NCBI GenBank assembly: GCA_013334225.1
Contig: JAAXXY010000030.1
Coordinates: 1-32,270 of the forward strand
Source: Chlorobiaceae bacterium
GTDB lineage: Bacteria; Bacteroidota; Chlorobiia; Chlorobiales; Chlorobiaceae
Length of the DNA: 32,270 bases
Direction of reading: 5' to 3'
Shown: in pieces, positions 1 to 7,816 of the stretch
Position numbering within the stretch: position 1 is the first letter of the stretch
Layout: every line of letters begins with the position of its first letter
Translations under genes and position numbers: made by a program
The notes under the pieces: generated by a model
What the model was told of the DNA's origin: nothing
Database searches by the model: none
What the model saw: only the letters and a program-made list of their open reading frames with translations

Positions 1-820
1 CATAAATCTCGCGCGATTTGATGCCGACGACACGGTTTTCGATCATGTCGAGCCTGCCGACGCCGTTTGCGGCACCGATCTCGTTCAGCCTGATGATCAG
101 GTCGAGGCCGTTCATCCTCGTGCCGTCAAGAGATACGGGCACGCCCTGCTCGAATTCCAGCTCGACCACTGTCGGCGTATCAGGAGCTTTCTCCGGTGAG
201 GTCGTTATCTGGTAGGCATCTTCAGGTGGAGCGACCATCGGGTCTTCGAGCACACCGCATTCGATGCTGATACCCCAGATGTTCTCGTCGATCGAGTAGG
301 GACTTTTCTTGGTGGCGGAAACAGGGATGTTGTGCTCGAGGGCGTAGGCGATCTCGGCTTCACGCGAGGTGAACTCCCATTCGCGAAGCGGTGCGAGCAC
401 TTTCAGGTGCGGAGCGAGGGAGGCGAAGGTCACTTCGAAACGGACCTGGTCGTTTCCTTTGCCGGTGCAGCCGTGGGCAAGCATGGTGCAGTTTTCGGCA
501 AGCGCCGCATCGACAAGCGCCTTGGCAAGCAGCGGACGGCCGAGGGCGGTCGCCAGGGGATAGACATCCTCGTAAAGCGCGCCGGCTTTCAGGGCACGCC
601 AGATGTACTCTTCGACAAACTGTTTGCGCAGGTCGACGAACTGGAATTTCGATGCGCCGGTTGAAATAGCCTTCGATTCGAGGTTCTCGACCTCTTTCGT
701 CTGGCCGAGGTTGCCGGTGACGGCCACAATGTCGGCATCGAACCTGTCTTTCAGCCACTTGATCATCACGGAGGTATCGAGGCCCCCGGAATATGCTATT
801 GCAATTTTTTCCTTGCTCAT
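1..820 (-). CDS. argG: Argininosuccinate synthase, 3' end outside window
   Basis: Joins citrulline and aspartate with ATP to give argininosuccinate, the penultimate step of arginine synthesis, in the cytoplasm. The reading frame begins at the ATG complementary to 818-820 and stays open to the left edge (273 codons visible of about 400 usual). Visible signatures are the N-terminal PP-loop AYSGGLDTS at residues 9-17, the [15 protein letters not shown] segment and [11 protein letters not shown], all typical of ArgG. It points the same way as argC-J-B-F-R but is separated from argR by about 2 kb of transposase relics and a toxin-antitoxin pair, so it probably has its own promoter. A TTGACA sequence lies at 957-962 on this strand, but I found no -10 at proper spacing. 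Identity is near certain; only the C-terminus is missing because of the window edge. Confidence 0.97.
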   Translation of the reverse strand, partial: MSKEKIAIAYSGGLDTSVMIKWLKDRFDADIVAVTGNLGQTKEVENLESKAISTGASKFQFVDLRKQFVEEYIWRALKAGALYEDVYPLATALGRPLLAKALVDAALAENCTMLAHGCTGKGNDQVRFEVTFASLAPHLKVLAPLREWEFTSREAEIAYALEHNIPVSATKKSPYSIDENIWGISIECGVLEDPMVAPPEDAYQITTSPEKAPDTPTVVELEFEQGVPVSLDGTRMNGLDLIIRLNEIGAANGVGRLDMIENRVVGIKSREIY

Positions 821-1209
821 GCGTCTTTATTGATTTTCGATTTACTTAAAATTTATGAGTAACAGGCAGTTTCAGCCTTAATGCACCAGATCAGCCTTTA
901 ATATGTCCGATAAGCTAATGCCCAAAGATAAAAAAAACCATGAATTTACCCGGCCGTGTCAATACTTGATTTTCAACTAATCTCTTCAAGCGCTATGCTT
1001 CCTACGTTTCTCTTCGGCTTTCTGATGCGTAAATGAAGTGTCCTGTTACAGGATAGATACTTCTGAAATGCTGAAGGTTAATCCCGGAAATCCACGTGTT
1101 GCCGAAAAAAGTCTCAAGCCTCCGAGCTATTTGCCGGGGGTAGTTTCTTTTTGTTTGTTTTGTTGCAGTCCGAAGCGACTAACTGCCTTGTTATTGGTGG
1201 TGACATTGA
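821..1209. other. Non-coding spacer upstream of argG
   Basis: This stretch of about 390 bases between argG and the first transposase relic has no convincing gene. It must carry the argG promoter if argG is transcribed alone. Short open frames here have no recognisable similarity and overlap the relics. Confidence 0.5.
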
Positions 1210-1431
1210 GAGAATCAAGGCGAATGTCAGTGCGAAAAATTTTTCGCCCCTACAATATGGCAACGCAATTATTACGAACATATAATCCGCGATGAAGACG
1301 AATTGAACCGCATCCGCCAATATATTGCCAACAATCCCGTGCAGTGTGGAGCAGATCAGGATAATCCCAACTCCAGTCAACAGGCCGCGATAATCGGGAA
1401 TAATTTCGAAGACCATGGTCAATGCAGTTGA
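1210..1431 (+). pseudogene. REP-associated tyrosine transposase (Y1/RAYT) relic, copy 1
   Basis: Only the C-terminal tail of a RAYT-type transposase (Y1_Tnp superfamily, HUH nuclease relatives) survives. From 1258 the frame reads WQRNYYEHII, then RDEDELNRIRQYIANNPVQ, which is the highly conserved C-terminal helix of this family. It ends at a TGA at 1429-1431 after a non-family tail. The frame stays open only back to a TGA at 1207-1209, so the catalytic HUH and tyrosine parts are absent. The frame passes through the palindrome at 1232-1247 as EKFFAPT. Two more worn copies follow at 1519 and 1692. Non-functional; family assignment is strong from the motif. Confidence 0.75.
1232..1247. repeat. 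Palindromic repeat, copy 1 (core CGAAAAATTTTTCG)
   Basis: A perfect 16-base palindrome GCGAAAAATTTTTCGC, followed 10 bases later by the transposase-tail codons TGGCAACGCAA. The same core is at 1496-1509 and 1664-1681 with the same downstream motif, so palindrome and coding tail were duplicated or inserted as a unit. REP-like palindromes are commonly mobilised by RAYT enzymes. Confidence 0.85.
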
Positions 1432-1495
1432 ATGTATTGGGCGTGTTGTCGGGGCGGTTGTAAGGATGGATGTATGACGGATATAATTGTAGGGA

Positions 1496-1509
1496 CGAAA
1501 AATTTTTCG
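1496..1509. repeat. Palindromic repeat, copy 2
   Basis: Perfect 14-base core CGAAAAATTTTTCG. The outer pairs are broken (A at 1495 against C at 1510), so this copy is more worn than copy 3. A transposase-tail relic starts about 10 bases downstream. Confidence 0.8.
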
Positions 1510-1518
1510 CCCAACCGT

Positions 1519-1642
1519 CACCGCAACGAATACGACCATATAATCGGAAATGAACCGTAATCACCAACATATTATCGACAATCCAATAGCACATTGTTCA
1601 TCGTTGATGGAAATGCAGGTTTGGATTGACGAATACAGGTGA
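1519..1642 (+). pseudogene. RAYT transposase relic, copy 2, frameshifted
   Basis: From 1519 the frame reads HRNEYDHIIGNE and hits TAA at 1558-1560. One base over, from 1559, it resumes as NHQHIIDNPIAHC and ends at TGA 1640-1642. Together these match the WQRNxYxHIIxxE...IRxYIxxNP tail of RAYT transposases seen intact in copy 1. A frameshift and the loss of the leading Trp-Gln show that it is decayed. It shares the EYDHI variant with copy 3, so copies 2 and 3 are closer to each other than to copy 1. Confidence 0.6.
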
Positions 1643-1663
1643 GGATGATGGGGGGAATGTAAG

Positions 1664-1681
1664 GGCGAAAAATTTTTCGCC
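1664..1681. repeat. Palindromic repeat, copy 3
   Basis: A perfect 18-base palindrome GGCGAAAAATTTTTCGCC, the best preserved of the three. It is followed by TTACAATATGGCACCAAAATG, the same arrangement as copy 1 (palindrome, ACAATATGGCA, transposase tail). Confidence 0.85.
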
Positions 1682-1691
1682 TCTTACAATA

Positions 1692-1736
1692 TGGCACCAA
1701 AATGAATACGACCATATAAACATATCGATGAACTGA
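1692..1736 (+). pseudogene. RAYT transposase relic, copy 3
   Basis: A very short remnant reading WHQNEYDHI, then unrelated residues and a TGA at 1734-1736. It is the third tandem occurrence of the WQRNxYxHI motif after a palindrome. The sequence from about 1740 to 1880 does not continue the transposase and I recognise nothing in it; the minus strand has a short open frame (1598-1831) with no known similarity. Confidence 0.5.
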
Positions 1737-1887
1737 CGACGGAAGGTACCGTCATAGACCGACACCGGAATAACCGATTCGGTCACACCTTCCTGGATGG
1801 ATTCAAAGAGGTTGTTACCTGCAAGCATCATGGAATACCGGGCTGTATTTGCCGGAAATTGTTTGAAGGGTCATTCATGAACACTGT

Positions 1888-1916
1888 TTGATTTATCAGG
1901 TGGAATGTGGTATTCT
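1888..1916 (+). promoter_or_regulatory. Putative promoter of the toxin-antitoxin pair
   Basis: TTGATT at 1888-1893 and TATTCT at 1911-1916 are separated by exactly 17 bases, a reasonable sigma-70-type pair (4 of 6 matches each). The predicted start point falls inside the inverted repeats at 1909-1938, where an autorepressor would act. Inferred from sequence only. Confidence 0.45.
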
Positions 1917-1938
1917 TACCGGTAATACGTAATACCGG
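1909..1938. promoter_or_regulatory. Nested inverted repeats, likely antitoxin operator
   Basis: Three nested symmetric elements are visible: GGTATT (1909-1914) with AATACC (1931-1936); the 10-base palindrome TTACCGGTAA (1916-1925); and CCGGTA (1919-1924) with TACCGG (1933-1938). They sit between the -10 box and the antitoxin start and run into its GGAG ribosome site (1937-1940). AbrB/MazE-fold antitoxins generally bind such repeats to repress their own operon, so this is the probable operator. Confidence 0.55.
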
Positions 1939-1946
1939 AGATGAAA

Positions 1947-2171
1947 ATGAAAGTGACAACAAAAGGCCAGGTGACGATACCGGTCAGCATACGGGAAAAG
2001 TTAGGGATAACCCCAGACACGGAAGTCGATATTCTGCAGGAGGAGGATCGTGTCGTGATTGTAAAGCGAAAAGACGCGACACCGGCGAATCGCAAATTTA
2101 AAAAGCTTCGGGGGATTGCGACGGTAAAAATGACTACTGACGAAATCATGGCGCTCACAAGAGAGGTATGA
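1947..2171 (+). CDS. AbrB/SpoVT-type antitoxin
   Basis: Probable DNA-binding antitoxin that neutralises the PIN toxin encoded by the next gene and represses the operon. The N-terminus MKVTTKGQVTIPVSIREKLGI is the classic swapped-hairpin AbrB/SpoVT motif; the rest (about residues 45-74) would be the toxin-binding tail. An in-frame ATG at 1941 also exists, but GGAG at 1937-1940 directly abuts it and is six bases from the ATG at 1947, so I prefer 1947 (74 residues). The stop overlaps the toxin start (ATGA at 2168-2171), implying coupled translation. The pair lies inside the arginine cluster between argR and argG, next to transposase relics, suggesting acquisition. VapB is the usual name for antitoxins paired with PIN toxins, but subfamily cannot be fixed by eye. 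Confidence 0.88.
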   Translation: MKVTTKGQVTIPVSIREKLGITPDTEVDILQEEDRVVIVKRKDATPANRKFKKLRGIATVKMTTDEIMALTREV

Positions 2172-2584
2172 ACGGTCTCATTGTGGATTCAAATATCATC
2201 CTGGATGTTTTTCTCGATAATCCTGTATGGGCCGACTGGTCGGAGGCAGTTCTTTCTGAATATGCTTTGCATACCCCATTATTTATCAATCAGATAATCT
2301 ATTCCGAAATTTCCATCGGGTTTAAAAAGATTGAAGAGTTGGAGGCGGCAATTTTGTCAGGCGGATTTCAGATGCTGGAAATTCCAAAGGAAGCCCTTTT
2401 TCTTGCCGGCAAAGTTTTTCTCAACTACCGACGGCATAAGGGAGAGAAGAGGTCACCGTTGCCGGATTTTTTCATCGGTGCACATGCCGCCGTATCGGGT
2501 CTTGCATTAATCACAAGAGATAAAAACAGATATCAGACCTATTTCCCGACAGTCAGCATCATTTCTCCTGACTCAGCGAGGTAG
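2168..2584 (+). CDS. PIN-domain toxin (VapC-like ribonuclease)
   Basis: Predicted Mg2+-dependent RNase toxin of a type II toxin-antitoxin pair. The 138-residue length fits a single PIN domain. The acidic active-site set is present: Asp7 (VDSNIILD), Glu47 (YSEI), Asp100 (LPDFFIGAHA) and Asp118 (ITRDKNRY), so the enzyme looks catalytically intact. Its ATG overlaps the antitoxin stop codon by four bases. VapC proteins typically cut tRNA or rRNA; the target here cannot be read from sequence. No terminator is obvious right after it. The following 130 bases contain a short open frame in the same direction with no recognised similarity. Confidence 0.9.
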   Translation: MNGLIVDSNIILDVFLDNPVWADWSEAVLSEYALHTPLFINQIIYSEISIGFKKIEELEAAILSGGFQMLEIPKEALFLAGKVFLNYRRHKGEKRSPLPDFFIGAHAAVSGLALITRDKNRYQTYFPTVSIISPDSAR

Positions 2585-2716
2585 CGGACGTTGAACGGTA
2601 TCTCGAACAACTATCTAACATGGATTTATCGAACAGTTTGCAGGTGATCCAACACCTGTTCGATCGTGTTGCTATGGCATTACCTGCAAACTCATAGCTA
2701 CAGGTAATCGTTTTCA

Positions 2717-2810
2717 TGCTGGTGGCGGAAGGTAAGAACAACTATGGTCTTGCGGTTCCCGATTTCGAAAAGTGCTGCATCGCCTGAGATACCGAAGGAG
2801 TTGATTTACC
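2717..2810 (+). pseudogene. Possible hicB antitoxin relic
   Basis: From the ATG at 2717 the frame reads MLVAEGKNNYGLAVPDFEKCCIA, then TGA, and in the same frame continues DTEGVDLPI. This resembles the N-terminal HicB pattern (YxxxxPDxPGCxAxGDT), with a stop at the conserved glycine position. No HicA partner is visible and the frame runs into the argR 3' end. It would be a second dead toxin-antitoxin piece in the same insertion zone. Similarity is short, so the call is tentative. Confidence 0.35.
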
Positions 2811-2814
2811 GATA

Positions 2815-3261
2815 TCAGTTCTTCGAAACGTTCTTGTGGATGTGTGCGATAACCGCCTCGATGTTCTGTATGGATGCGGGAATGACGAGAACGGTGTCGT
2901 CGCCCGCGATTGTTCCGAGGATGAGCGGGCTTTTGAGCTGATCGAGATAGGACCCGACGCCATGGGCCCTGCCCGGCAGCGTTTTGATGATAACTGACGT
3001 CTCGTTCGATGTTATGTTGAGCACCTCGACACCGACAAGTCCCTTGATGATCCTTCCGGCGTGGTCTTCGGGATAGACAAGGCGGTACCCTCCGGCGGTC
3101 CTTGCCCGGATGATCCCGAGTTCGGCGCAGTCACGGGAGAGGGTAGCCTGGGCGACCACCATCCCCGAGCTTCGAAGCAGGCTCAGAAGGTCGTGCTGGT
3201 TGCCGACGTTGTTCTGCTGGAGAATTTCCCTGATTTTAAGCTGTCTCGCATTCTTGTTCAT
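2815..3261 (-). CDS. argR: Arginine repressor
   Basis: Transcription factor that senses arginine and binds ARG boxes before arginine genes. At 148 residues it has the family length. The N-terminal half is a winged helix-turn-helix (NKNARQLKIREIL, then QATLSRDCAELGI); the C-terminal half has the hexamerisation/arginine-binding signature GTIAGDDTVLVI. It lies 13 bases after argF in a tight operon argC-J-B-F-R, so repressor and enzymes are co-transcribed and probably autoregulated. ARG-box-like sites lie before argC (7609-7649). It is the last intact gene before the interrupted zone that separates argG. Confidence 0.95.
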   Translation of the reverse strand: MNKNARQLKIREILQQNNVGNQHDLLSLLRSSGMVVAQATLSRDCAELGIIRARTAGGYRLVYPEDHAGRIIKGLVGVEVLNITSNETSVIIKTLPGRAHGVGSYLDQLKSPLILGTIAGDDTVLVIPASIQNIEAVIAHIHKNVSKN

Positions 3262-3274
3262 CGCCGCTCCCGGA

Positions 3275-4291
3275 TCACGCTTTTATTTTTTTCGCGGCAT
3301 TGAGCAGCCGGTGCGTCAGGTGGAACTTCCTGTACTCTTCATGGTTCAGAAGTTTGACCAGCAGTGCTTTCTGCACATGCAGGCGGTTTTCAGCCTGGTC
3401 GATGATGATGGACTGCGGACCGTCCATGACCTCTCCGGTTATCTCCTGACCACGGTGCGCAGGCATGCAGTGCATGACGACCGCCGAAGGTTTGGACAAT
3501 CCGAGCAGGGTTGCGTTGAGCTGGAACGGTGAAAAAATCCTGAGACGTTCTTCCATTTCATCTTCCTGCCCCATGCTGGTCCATACGTCGGTATAGAGCA
3601 CGTCTGCACCGGCTGCCGCTTCTTTCGGGTCATGGATGATTTCTATCCGGCTCATCCCCTTTGCCCTGGCAGCTTCGAGAAGTCCCGCGTCAGGCGTATA
3701 CCCTTCGGGGCAGGCAAGCACGAAATGCATCGGCAGGAGCCCTGCGAGCTCGATCCAGGAATTTGCCACGTTGTTGCCGTCCCCGATGAAGACAACCTTG
3801 ATGCCGTCGTGCCAGAGGTTGTTTTCGTACAGGGTGAACGCATCGGCAAGCACCTGGCATGGATGGGAAAGGTCGGTGAGCGCATTGATGACCGGAATCG
3901 TCGAATGCCTGGCAAGGCCTTCGATCACGTCGTGTTCGTGCAGTCGCGCGACAATGGCGTCGTTATAGCGCGAAAGCAGCCTTGCGATATCTTCGACAGC
4001 TTCCCTGGAGCCGAGACCGATGGATTTGCCATCGAGATTGATTGCATACCCTCCGAGCTCGTGGATGCCGAGCTCGAACGATACCCTGGTTCGTAACGAC
4101 GGTTTGCTGAAGATCATCGAAACCGTTTTATCGCGAAGGGGACGATAGGGTTCGCCGGACTTGCATTCCTTCCGCTTGTTCTTGATGAACAGGGAGAAAT
4201 CGAACAGCTCGATGACTTTTGCGGCATCGAGCGCCGAAAATCCGAGAAAATCGCGTTTTGCCGTTGTATTGTTTTTCTGTGCCTCTTCCAT
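3275..4291 (-). CDS. argF: Ornithine carbamoyltransferase
   Basis: Makes citrulline from ornithine and carbamoyl phosphate in the cytoplasm. Length 338 residues, slightly longer than the usual 300-335. The carbamoyl-phosphate loop is SLRTR at 65-69 (the STRTR variant with Leu), the HPCQ motif is at 143-146, and the ornithine-binding/catalytic HCMPAHRG is at 274-281. Together these separate it from aspartate carbamoyltransferase. Six bases separate it from argB and 13 from argR. The intact motifs suggest a working enzyme. Acetylornithine carbamoyltransferase is an alternative member of the superfamily, but the HCMPAHRG motif and an ArgJ-type pathway favour ArgF. Confidence 0.95.
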   Translation of the reverse strand: MEEAQKNNTTAKRDFLGFSALDAAKVIELFDFSLFIKNKRKECKSGEPYRPLRDKTVSMIFSKPSLRTRVSFELGIHELGGYAINLDGKSIGLGSREAVEDIARLLSRYNDAIVARLHEHDVIEGLARHSTIPVINALTDLSHPCQVLADAFTLYENNLWHDGIKVVFIGDGNNVANSWIELAGLLPMHFVLACPEGYTPDAGLLEAARAKGMSRIEIIHDPKEAAAGADVLYTDVWTSMGQEDEMEERLRIFSPFQLNATLLGLSKPSAVVMHCMPAHRGQEITGEVMDGPQSIIIDQAENRLHVQKALLVKLLNHEEYRKFHLTHRLLNAAKKIKA

Positions 4292-4297
4292 TCCGAA

Positions 4298-5212
4298 TCA
4301 GTTGTTTAAAGATTGATCGCCGTCATCTTCCGCGATGAACTGGGTGCCGACACCTTCGTGGGTGAAAATTTCGAGCAGCAGGGAATGCGTGGCCTTTCCG
4401 TCGATAAGGTGGACCTTGCCTACGCCGCTGTCGAGCGTCTTGAATGCCGAGAGCACTTTCGGGATCATCCCGCCTGAAATGATCCCCTGCTCGATATAAT
4501 CGGCAGCTTCCGCCTTGCAGATGGTCTTGAGGATCCTCTCTCCGACATGGATGCCTTCGACATCGCTCACGTAAATGAGTTTTTCGGCTTTCAGGGCAAT
4601 GGCGATGCTGCTTGCCGCATCGTCGGCATTGATGTTGTAGATGTTCCCCTCGCTGTCGAAACCGATTGGAGCGATAACCGGAATGAGCCCGGCGTCGCTG
4701 AGAAGGTCGATGTACGCGGTATTGATGTCCGACACGTCACCGACAAGGCCGAGTTTTTCAGCATTGGGCGAGGGAACGGCCCTGATGGTGTCCGCATCCA
4801 GGCCGGTCACGCCGACGGCTTTGCCTCCATGCTCGCTGATGAGCTGGACGATATCCTGGTTGACTTTGCCGGCAAGGGTCATCTGGACGACGTTGATCAT
4901 GTCGGCATCGGTCACTCGTTTGCCGTGAACGAAACGGGACGCGAGCCCGAGTTTTTCCGCTGTTTTCGTGATGGCGTCGCCGCCCCCGTGAACAAGAACG
5001 ACCTTGATGCCGACCTTGCGGAGCAGCGTCACGTTCTGTGCGAAGGTGTTCTTGAGGCAATGCTCTTTCATGGCAGAGCCGCCGTACTTTATGACGAACG
5101 TCTTGCTTTCGAATTTGCGGATATAGGGAAGCGCCTCGATAAGCACCTGTCCGATGGCTGCCGGAGGGGTTGACCTTGCCGGCTTCTGTTCACAGCCAGG
5201 AAATTGTTCCAT
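4298..5212 (-). CDS. argB: Acetylglutamate kinase
   Basis: Phosphorylates N-acetylglutamate, second step of the acetylated arginine route. Amino acid kinase fold: KYGGSAM at the start of the fold, VLVHGGG for substrate/phosphate binding, and [11 protein letters not shown] near the ATP site. At 304 residues it carries an N-terminal helix ([16 protein letters not shown]) ahead of the core. In characterised enzymes (Thermotoga, Pseudomonas) that helix forms the arginine-inhibited hexamer, so feedback inhibition here is likely. This fits the presence of argJ, where the first committed control falls on ArgB. It lies 39 bases after argJ and 6 before argF. Confidence 0.95.
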   Translation of the reverse strand: MEQFPGCEQKPARSTPPAAIGQVLIEALPYIRKFESKTFVIKYGGSAMKEHCLKNTFAQNVTLLRKVGIKVVLVHGGGDAITKTAEKLGLASRFVHGKRVTDADMINVVQMTLAGKVNQDIVQLISEHGGKAVGVTGLDADTIRAVPSPNAEKLGLVGDVSDINTAYIDLLSDAGLIPVIAPIGFDSEGNIYNINADDAASSIAIALKAEKLIYVSDVEGIHVGERILKTICKAEAADYIEQGIISGGMIPKVLSAFKTLDSGVGKVHLIDGKATHSLLLEIFTHEGVGTQFIAEDDGDQSLNN

Positions 5213-5251
5213 TGAGGAAGAATCGAATTTAAAATGTTATCGGTATGATCG

Positions 5252-6535
5252 TCAGCTCCTGTAGCTTCCGTTGATTTCCACGTACTCCTTGCTCAGATCG
5301 CATGTCCAGATTGTCGCCTTTCCGGGACCATTGCCGATTTTCAGGTTGATTCCGTAAGACTTTTCCGCCATGACCTTTGCCGCATCTTCTTCCGAAAATT
5401 CGGCGATGAGCCCAGGCTTCAGGATGCAGAGGCCGTTGAAGTGCAGTTCGAGATCCTCCTGCCTGAACGAAGCGCCGGAACGCCCTGCAGCTGCGATGAT
5501 CCTTCCCCAATTCGCATCTTCCCCGTGGATTGCGGTCTTGACAAGGCTCGACTGCGCGATGGTCCTTGCCGCAAGCTCGGCTTCCCGGTGATCGACAGCG
5601 CCCTCCACCGTTATGCCGACAAGCTTCGTAGCCCCCTCGCCGTCGATGACGATCAGTTTGGCAAGAAAGGTCATCAGTGCTTCGAGAGCATCGGTGAAGA
5701 GCCGGTAATCTTCCGTTTCAGAAAGGATTTCAAGGCCGAAACCGCTCGCCATGATCATCGCCATGTCGTTGGTGCTCGTATCGCCATCCACGGTTATGGC
5801 ATTGAAACTGCTGCGGTTGGCCTGTTCCAGAGCCAGCTTCAGGAGATCGGGCGAAATCTTCGCATCGGTCGTCAGAAATGCGAGCATGGTCGCCATATTC
5901 GGCGAGATCATACCAGATCCTTTGGCGATACCGCCGAGCCTGCACTTGCCGCCCGAAAGCTCCACATCGAGTGTGAAAAACTTCGGGAAGGTATCGGTGG
6001 TCATAATGGCAACGGCTGCATCGAGGCACGATTCGCGCTGGAGGACAAGGGGAAGGGAAGAGATGCCTCCGATGACTTTTTCCATGGGAAGCAGCTGTCC
6101 TATGACCCCTGTCGATGCGACGACGACCTCTTCGGGTTTCAGGCCGAAATCGGATGCGACGGCATCAGCCATGGCCTGGGCGTCATCCATCCCTTTTTCG
6201 CCTGTGGCCGCGTTTGCGTTGCCGCTGTTGCAGATGACGGCACGCACCATTCCTGATGTTTTTTCAAGGTTCGCTTTCGAAACCATGACCGGGGCGGCGC
6301 AGCAGAGGTTGGTCGTAAAAACCGCAGCGGTGCTCGATGGAACGTCAGCCAGCAGAATCATCAGGTCGTTGCGCTGGTAGCGGATGGATGCGTTAACGGC
6401 CCCGGATGAAAATCCGGCGGGCCAGAACCCTTCTTCACCATTTGCATCCGCAGGCATGGGCGTTACCGTGCCGGGCCAGGAGGTCGAGGCCGAAAGTTCA
6501 CGGATGACTTCAAGTCCTTTTTCAAGTTTCTGCAA
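5252..6535 (-). CDS. argJ: Glutamate N-acetyltransferase (ArgJ)
   Basis: Moves the acetyl group from N-acetylornithine to glutamate, closing the acetyl cycle; bifunctional forms also use acetyl-CoA. ArgJ precursors cut themselves before a threonine to give two chains. The cleavage motif MATMLAF is present with the nucleophile at Thr216, and the oxyanion region STGVIGQLLPM lies upstream. The C-terminus GNGPGKATIWTCDLSKEYVEING is typical. The start is a TTG at 6535 because no ATG gives a full N-terminus; the first internal Met (about residue 27) would still precede the conserved WPAGF motif, so the start is uncertain. It follows argC by 20 bases. No argA-like gene is in the window. Confidence 0.93.
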   Translation of the reverse strand: MQKLEKGLEVIRELSASTSWPGTVTPMPADANGEEGFWPAGFSSGAVNASIRYQRNDLMILLADVPSSTAAVFTTNLCCAAPVMVSKANLEKTSGMVRAVICNSGNANAATGEKGMDDAQAMADAVASDFGLKPEEVVVASTGVIGQLLPMEKVIGGISSLPLVLQRESCLDAAVAIMTTDTFPKFFTLDVELSGGKCRLGGIAKGSGMISPNMATMLAFLTTDAKISPDLLKLALEQANRSSFNAITVDGDTSTNDMAMIMASGFGLEILSETEDYRLFTDALEALMTFLAKLIVIDGEGATKLVGITVEGAVDHREAELAARTIAQSSLVKTAIHGEDANWGRIIAAAGRSGASFRQEDLELHFNGLCILKPGLIAEFSEEDAAKVMAEKSYGINLKIGNGPGKATIWTCDLSKEYVEINGSYRS

Positions 6536-6555
6536 GGGACTGGGACGTTAAAAAG

Positions 6556-7590
6556 TTATAAAAGCAGCCCGGTCGTTTCATCGATGCCGAGCATGATGTT
6601 CATGTTCTGGACAGCCTGTCCGGCTGCGCCTTTCAGAAGGTTGTCGATTGCGCTGACGATGACGAGCGAACCGTTGTCCGATACGCTGGCGATCGTGATA
6701 TCGCAATTGTTCGTATTCACGACGTGCCGGATCTCCGTCATGGTTTCACGGACCCTGACGAAAGGGGCTGCGCCGTAGAAATCCCTGTAAAGCTCCCGCA
6801 CCGTAGACAGCTCTGCCGGCGTTTCGAGCTGAACGTTCAGAATGCTGTATATCCCCCTGACGAGCGGTCCTATCATCGGAGTGAACGTGAACCCGAACGA
6901 AGGGTCAGTGGCGGATGTGCCCAAAGCCTGCATGATTTCAGGCGTATGCTGGTGCGAACCGACCTTGTAAGCCCGCAGGTTTTCGCTCATTTCAGAAAAA
7001 GACAGCTCTGTCTTGCTGCTCCTGCCTGCACCGGAAATTCCGGAAACAGCCGTGCAGTTTACCGACTGGACTTGCAGAGCCCGGGAACCGGAACGGAAAA
7101 ACGGAGCGATGCCGAGAATGATGCTTGTCGCGTAACATCCGGGATTGCTGACTGCTTCCGACCGGGCGATTTCCGCCCTGAAAAGCTCCGGCATGCCATA
7201 GGTAAGTACCGCATCGGCGGACTTCGCCTGTTTGTAGAACGTTTCATGTTCAGCAGTGCTCTCAAGCCGGAAATCGCCGGAAAGGTCGATGACGGTTTTG
7301 CCTGCCTTCAGAAGCGATGGCACAAGATTGAGCGCTTCTCCATGGGGAAGCGCGAGAAAATAGATATCGCTGTCCGTTTCTCCATTATATTGCCTGTAAA
7401 CCTTGTCGCATCCGAGGGCAGGGTAGAGTTCCGCTACGGGCCGGCCAGCCTGTGAAAACGCGTAAAGCCCGTCCAGTTCTACCGCAGGATGGAAACGGAG
7501 CAGCTTTATCACTTCCGCGCCGGAATATCCCGAAGCGCCGATGATTGAAACAGATAGCTTTTTTCCTGAATTCGATAAAACAGCCGCCAT
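6556..7590 (-). CDS. argC: N-acetyl-gamma-glutamyl-phosphate reductase
   Basis: NADPH-dependent reduction of acetylglutamyl phosphate to the semialdehyde, third step of arginine synthesis. The N-terminal Rossmann loop GASGYSG is at 18-24 and the catalytic cysteine is in SNPGCYATS (Cys152). From the ATG at 7590 the protein is 344 residues, the family norm. The frame is open upstream to 7710, but the extra 40 residues are not family-like and would cover the ARG-box-like sites, so I chose 7590. First gene of argC-J-B-F-R; its upstream region is shared with a divergent lipoprotein gene. I see no argD (acetylornithine aminotransferase) in this cluster, so it must be elsewhere. Confidence 0.95.
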   Translation of the reverse strand: MAAVLSNSGKKLSVSIIGASGYSGAEVIKLLRFHPAVELDGLYAFSQAGRPVAELYPALGCDKVYRQYNGETDSDIYFLALPHGEALNLVPSLLKAGKTVIDLSGDFRLESTAEHETFYKQAKSADAVLTYGMPELFRAEIARSEAVSNPGCYATSIILGIAPFFRSGSRALQVQSVNCTAVSGISGAGRSSKTELSFSEMSENLRAYKVGSHQHTPEIMQALGTSATDPSFGFTFTPMIGPLVRGIYSILNVQLETPAELSTVRELYRDFYGAAPFVRVRETMTEIRHVVNTNNCDITIASVSDNGSLVIVSAIDNLLKGAAGQAVQNMNIMLGIDETTGLLL

Positions 7591-7608
7591 AGCATGTTCC
7601 GCCTTTAT

Positions 7609-7649
7609 TGAAGAATAATTCCTGATCCGGAGTGGTGAATAAATATGCA
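7609..7649 (-). promoter_or_regulatory. Candidate ArgR operator (two ARG-box-like sites)
   Basis: TGAATAAATATGCA at 7636-7649 matches the ARG core TGAATnnnnATTCA except one base; TGAAGAATAATTCC at 7609-7622 matches except two. They lie 20-60 bases before the argC ATG. Centre spacing is 27 bases, more than the 21 of E. coli pairs, so cooperative binding by one hexamer is not certain. Inferred from consensus by eye. Confidence 0.5.
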
Positions 7650-7816
7650 ACAAACCGCAAATATGACCTTTTTCCAATTGATTATCAAAGATTTGGACTA
7701 TTTTTTTCACACTTTTGACATGATCTGCGATTTTTATGCCAAAATCTTTTTTCTCTGTATGTTAACGATGCATATCCATCTCCCTTTTTCACTGAAAAAC
7801 TCTTGTGCAACCAGAA

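Noticed and set aside
957..962. Perfect TTGACA (minus strand) before argG
   Set aside because: No -10 sequence occurs at 16-18 bases, so it is not a convincing promoter on its own.
1598..1831. A 77-codon minus-strand frame over transposase relic 3
   Set aside because: It runs through the palindrome and has no recognised similarity; most likely chance.
4547..6256. Long plus-strand open frames opposite argB and argJ
   Set aside because: Both are shadows of clear arginine genes with intact catalytic motifs.
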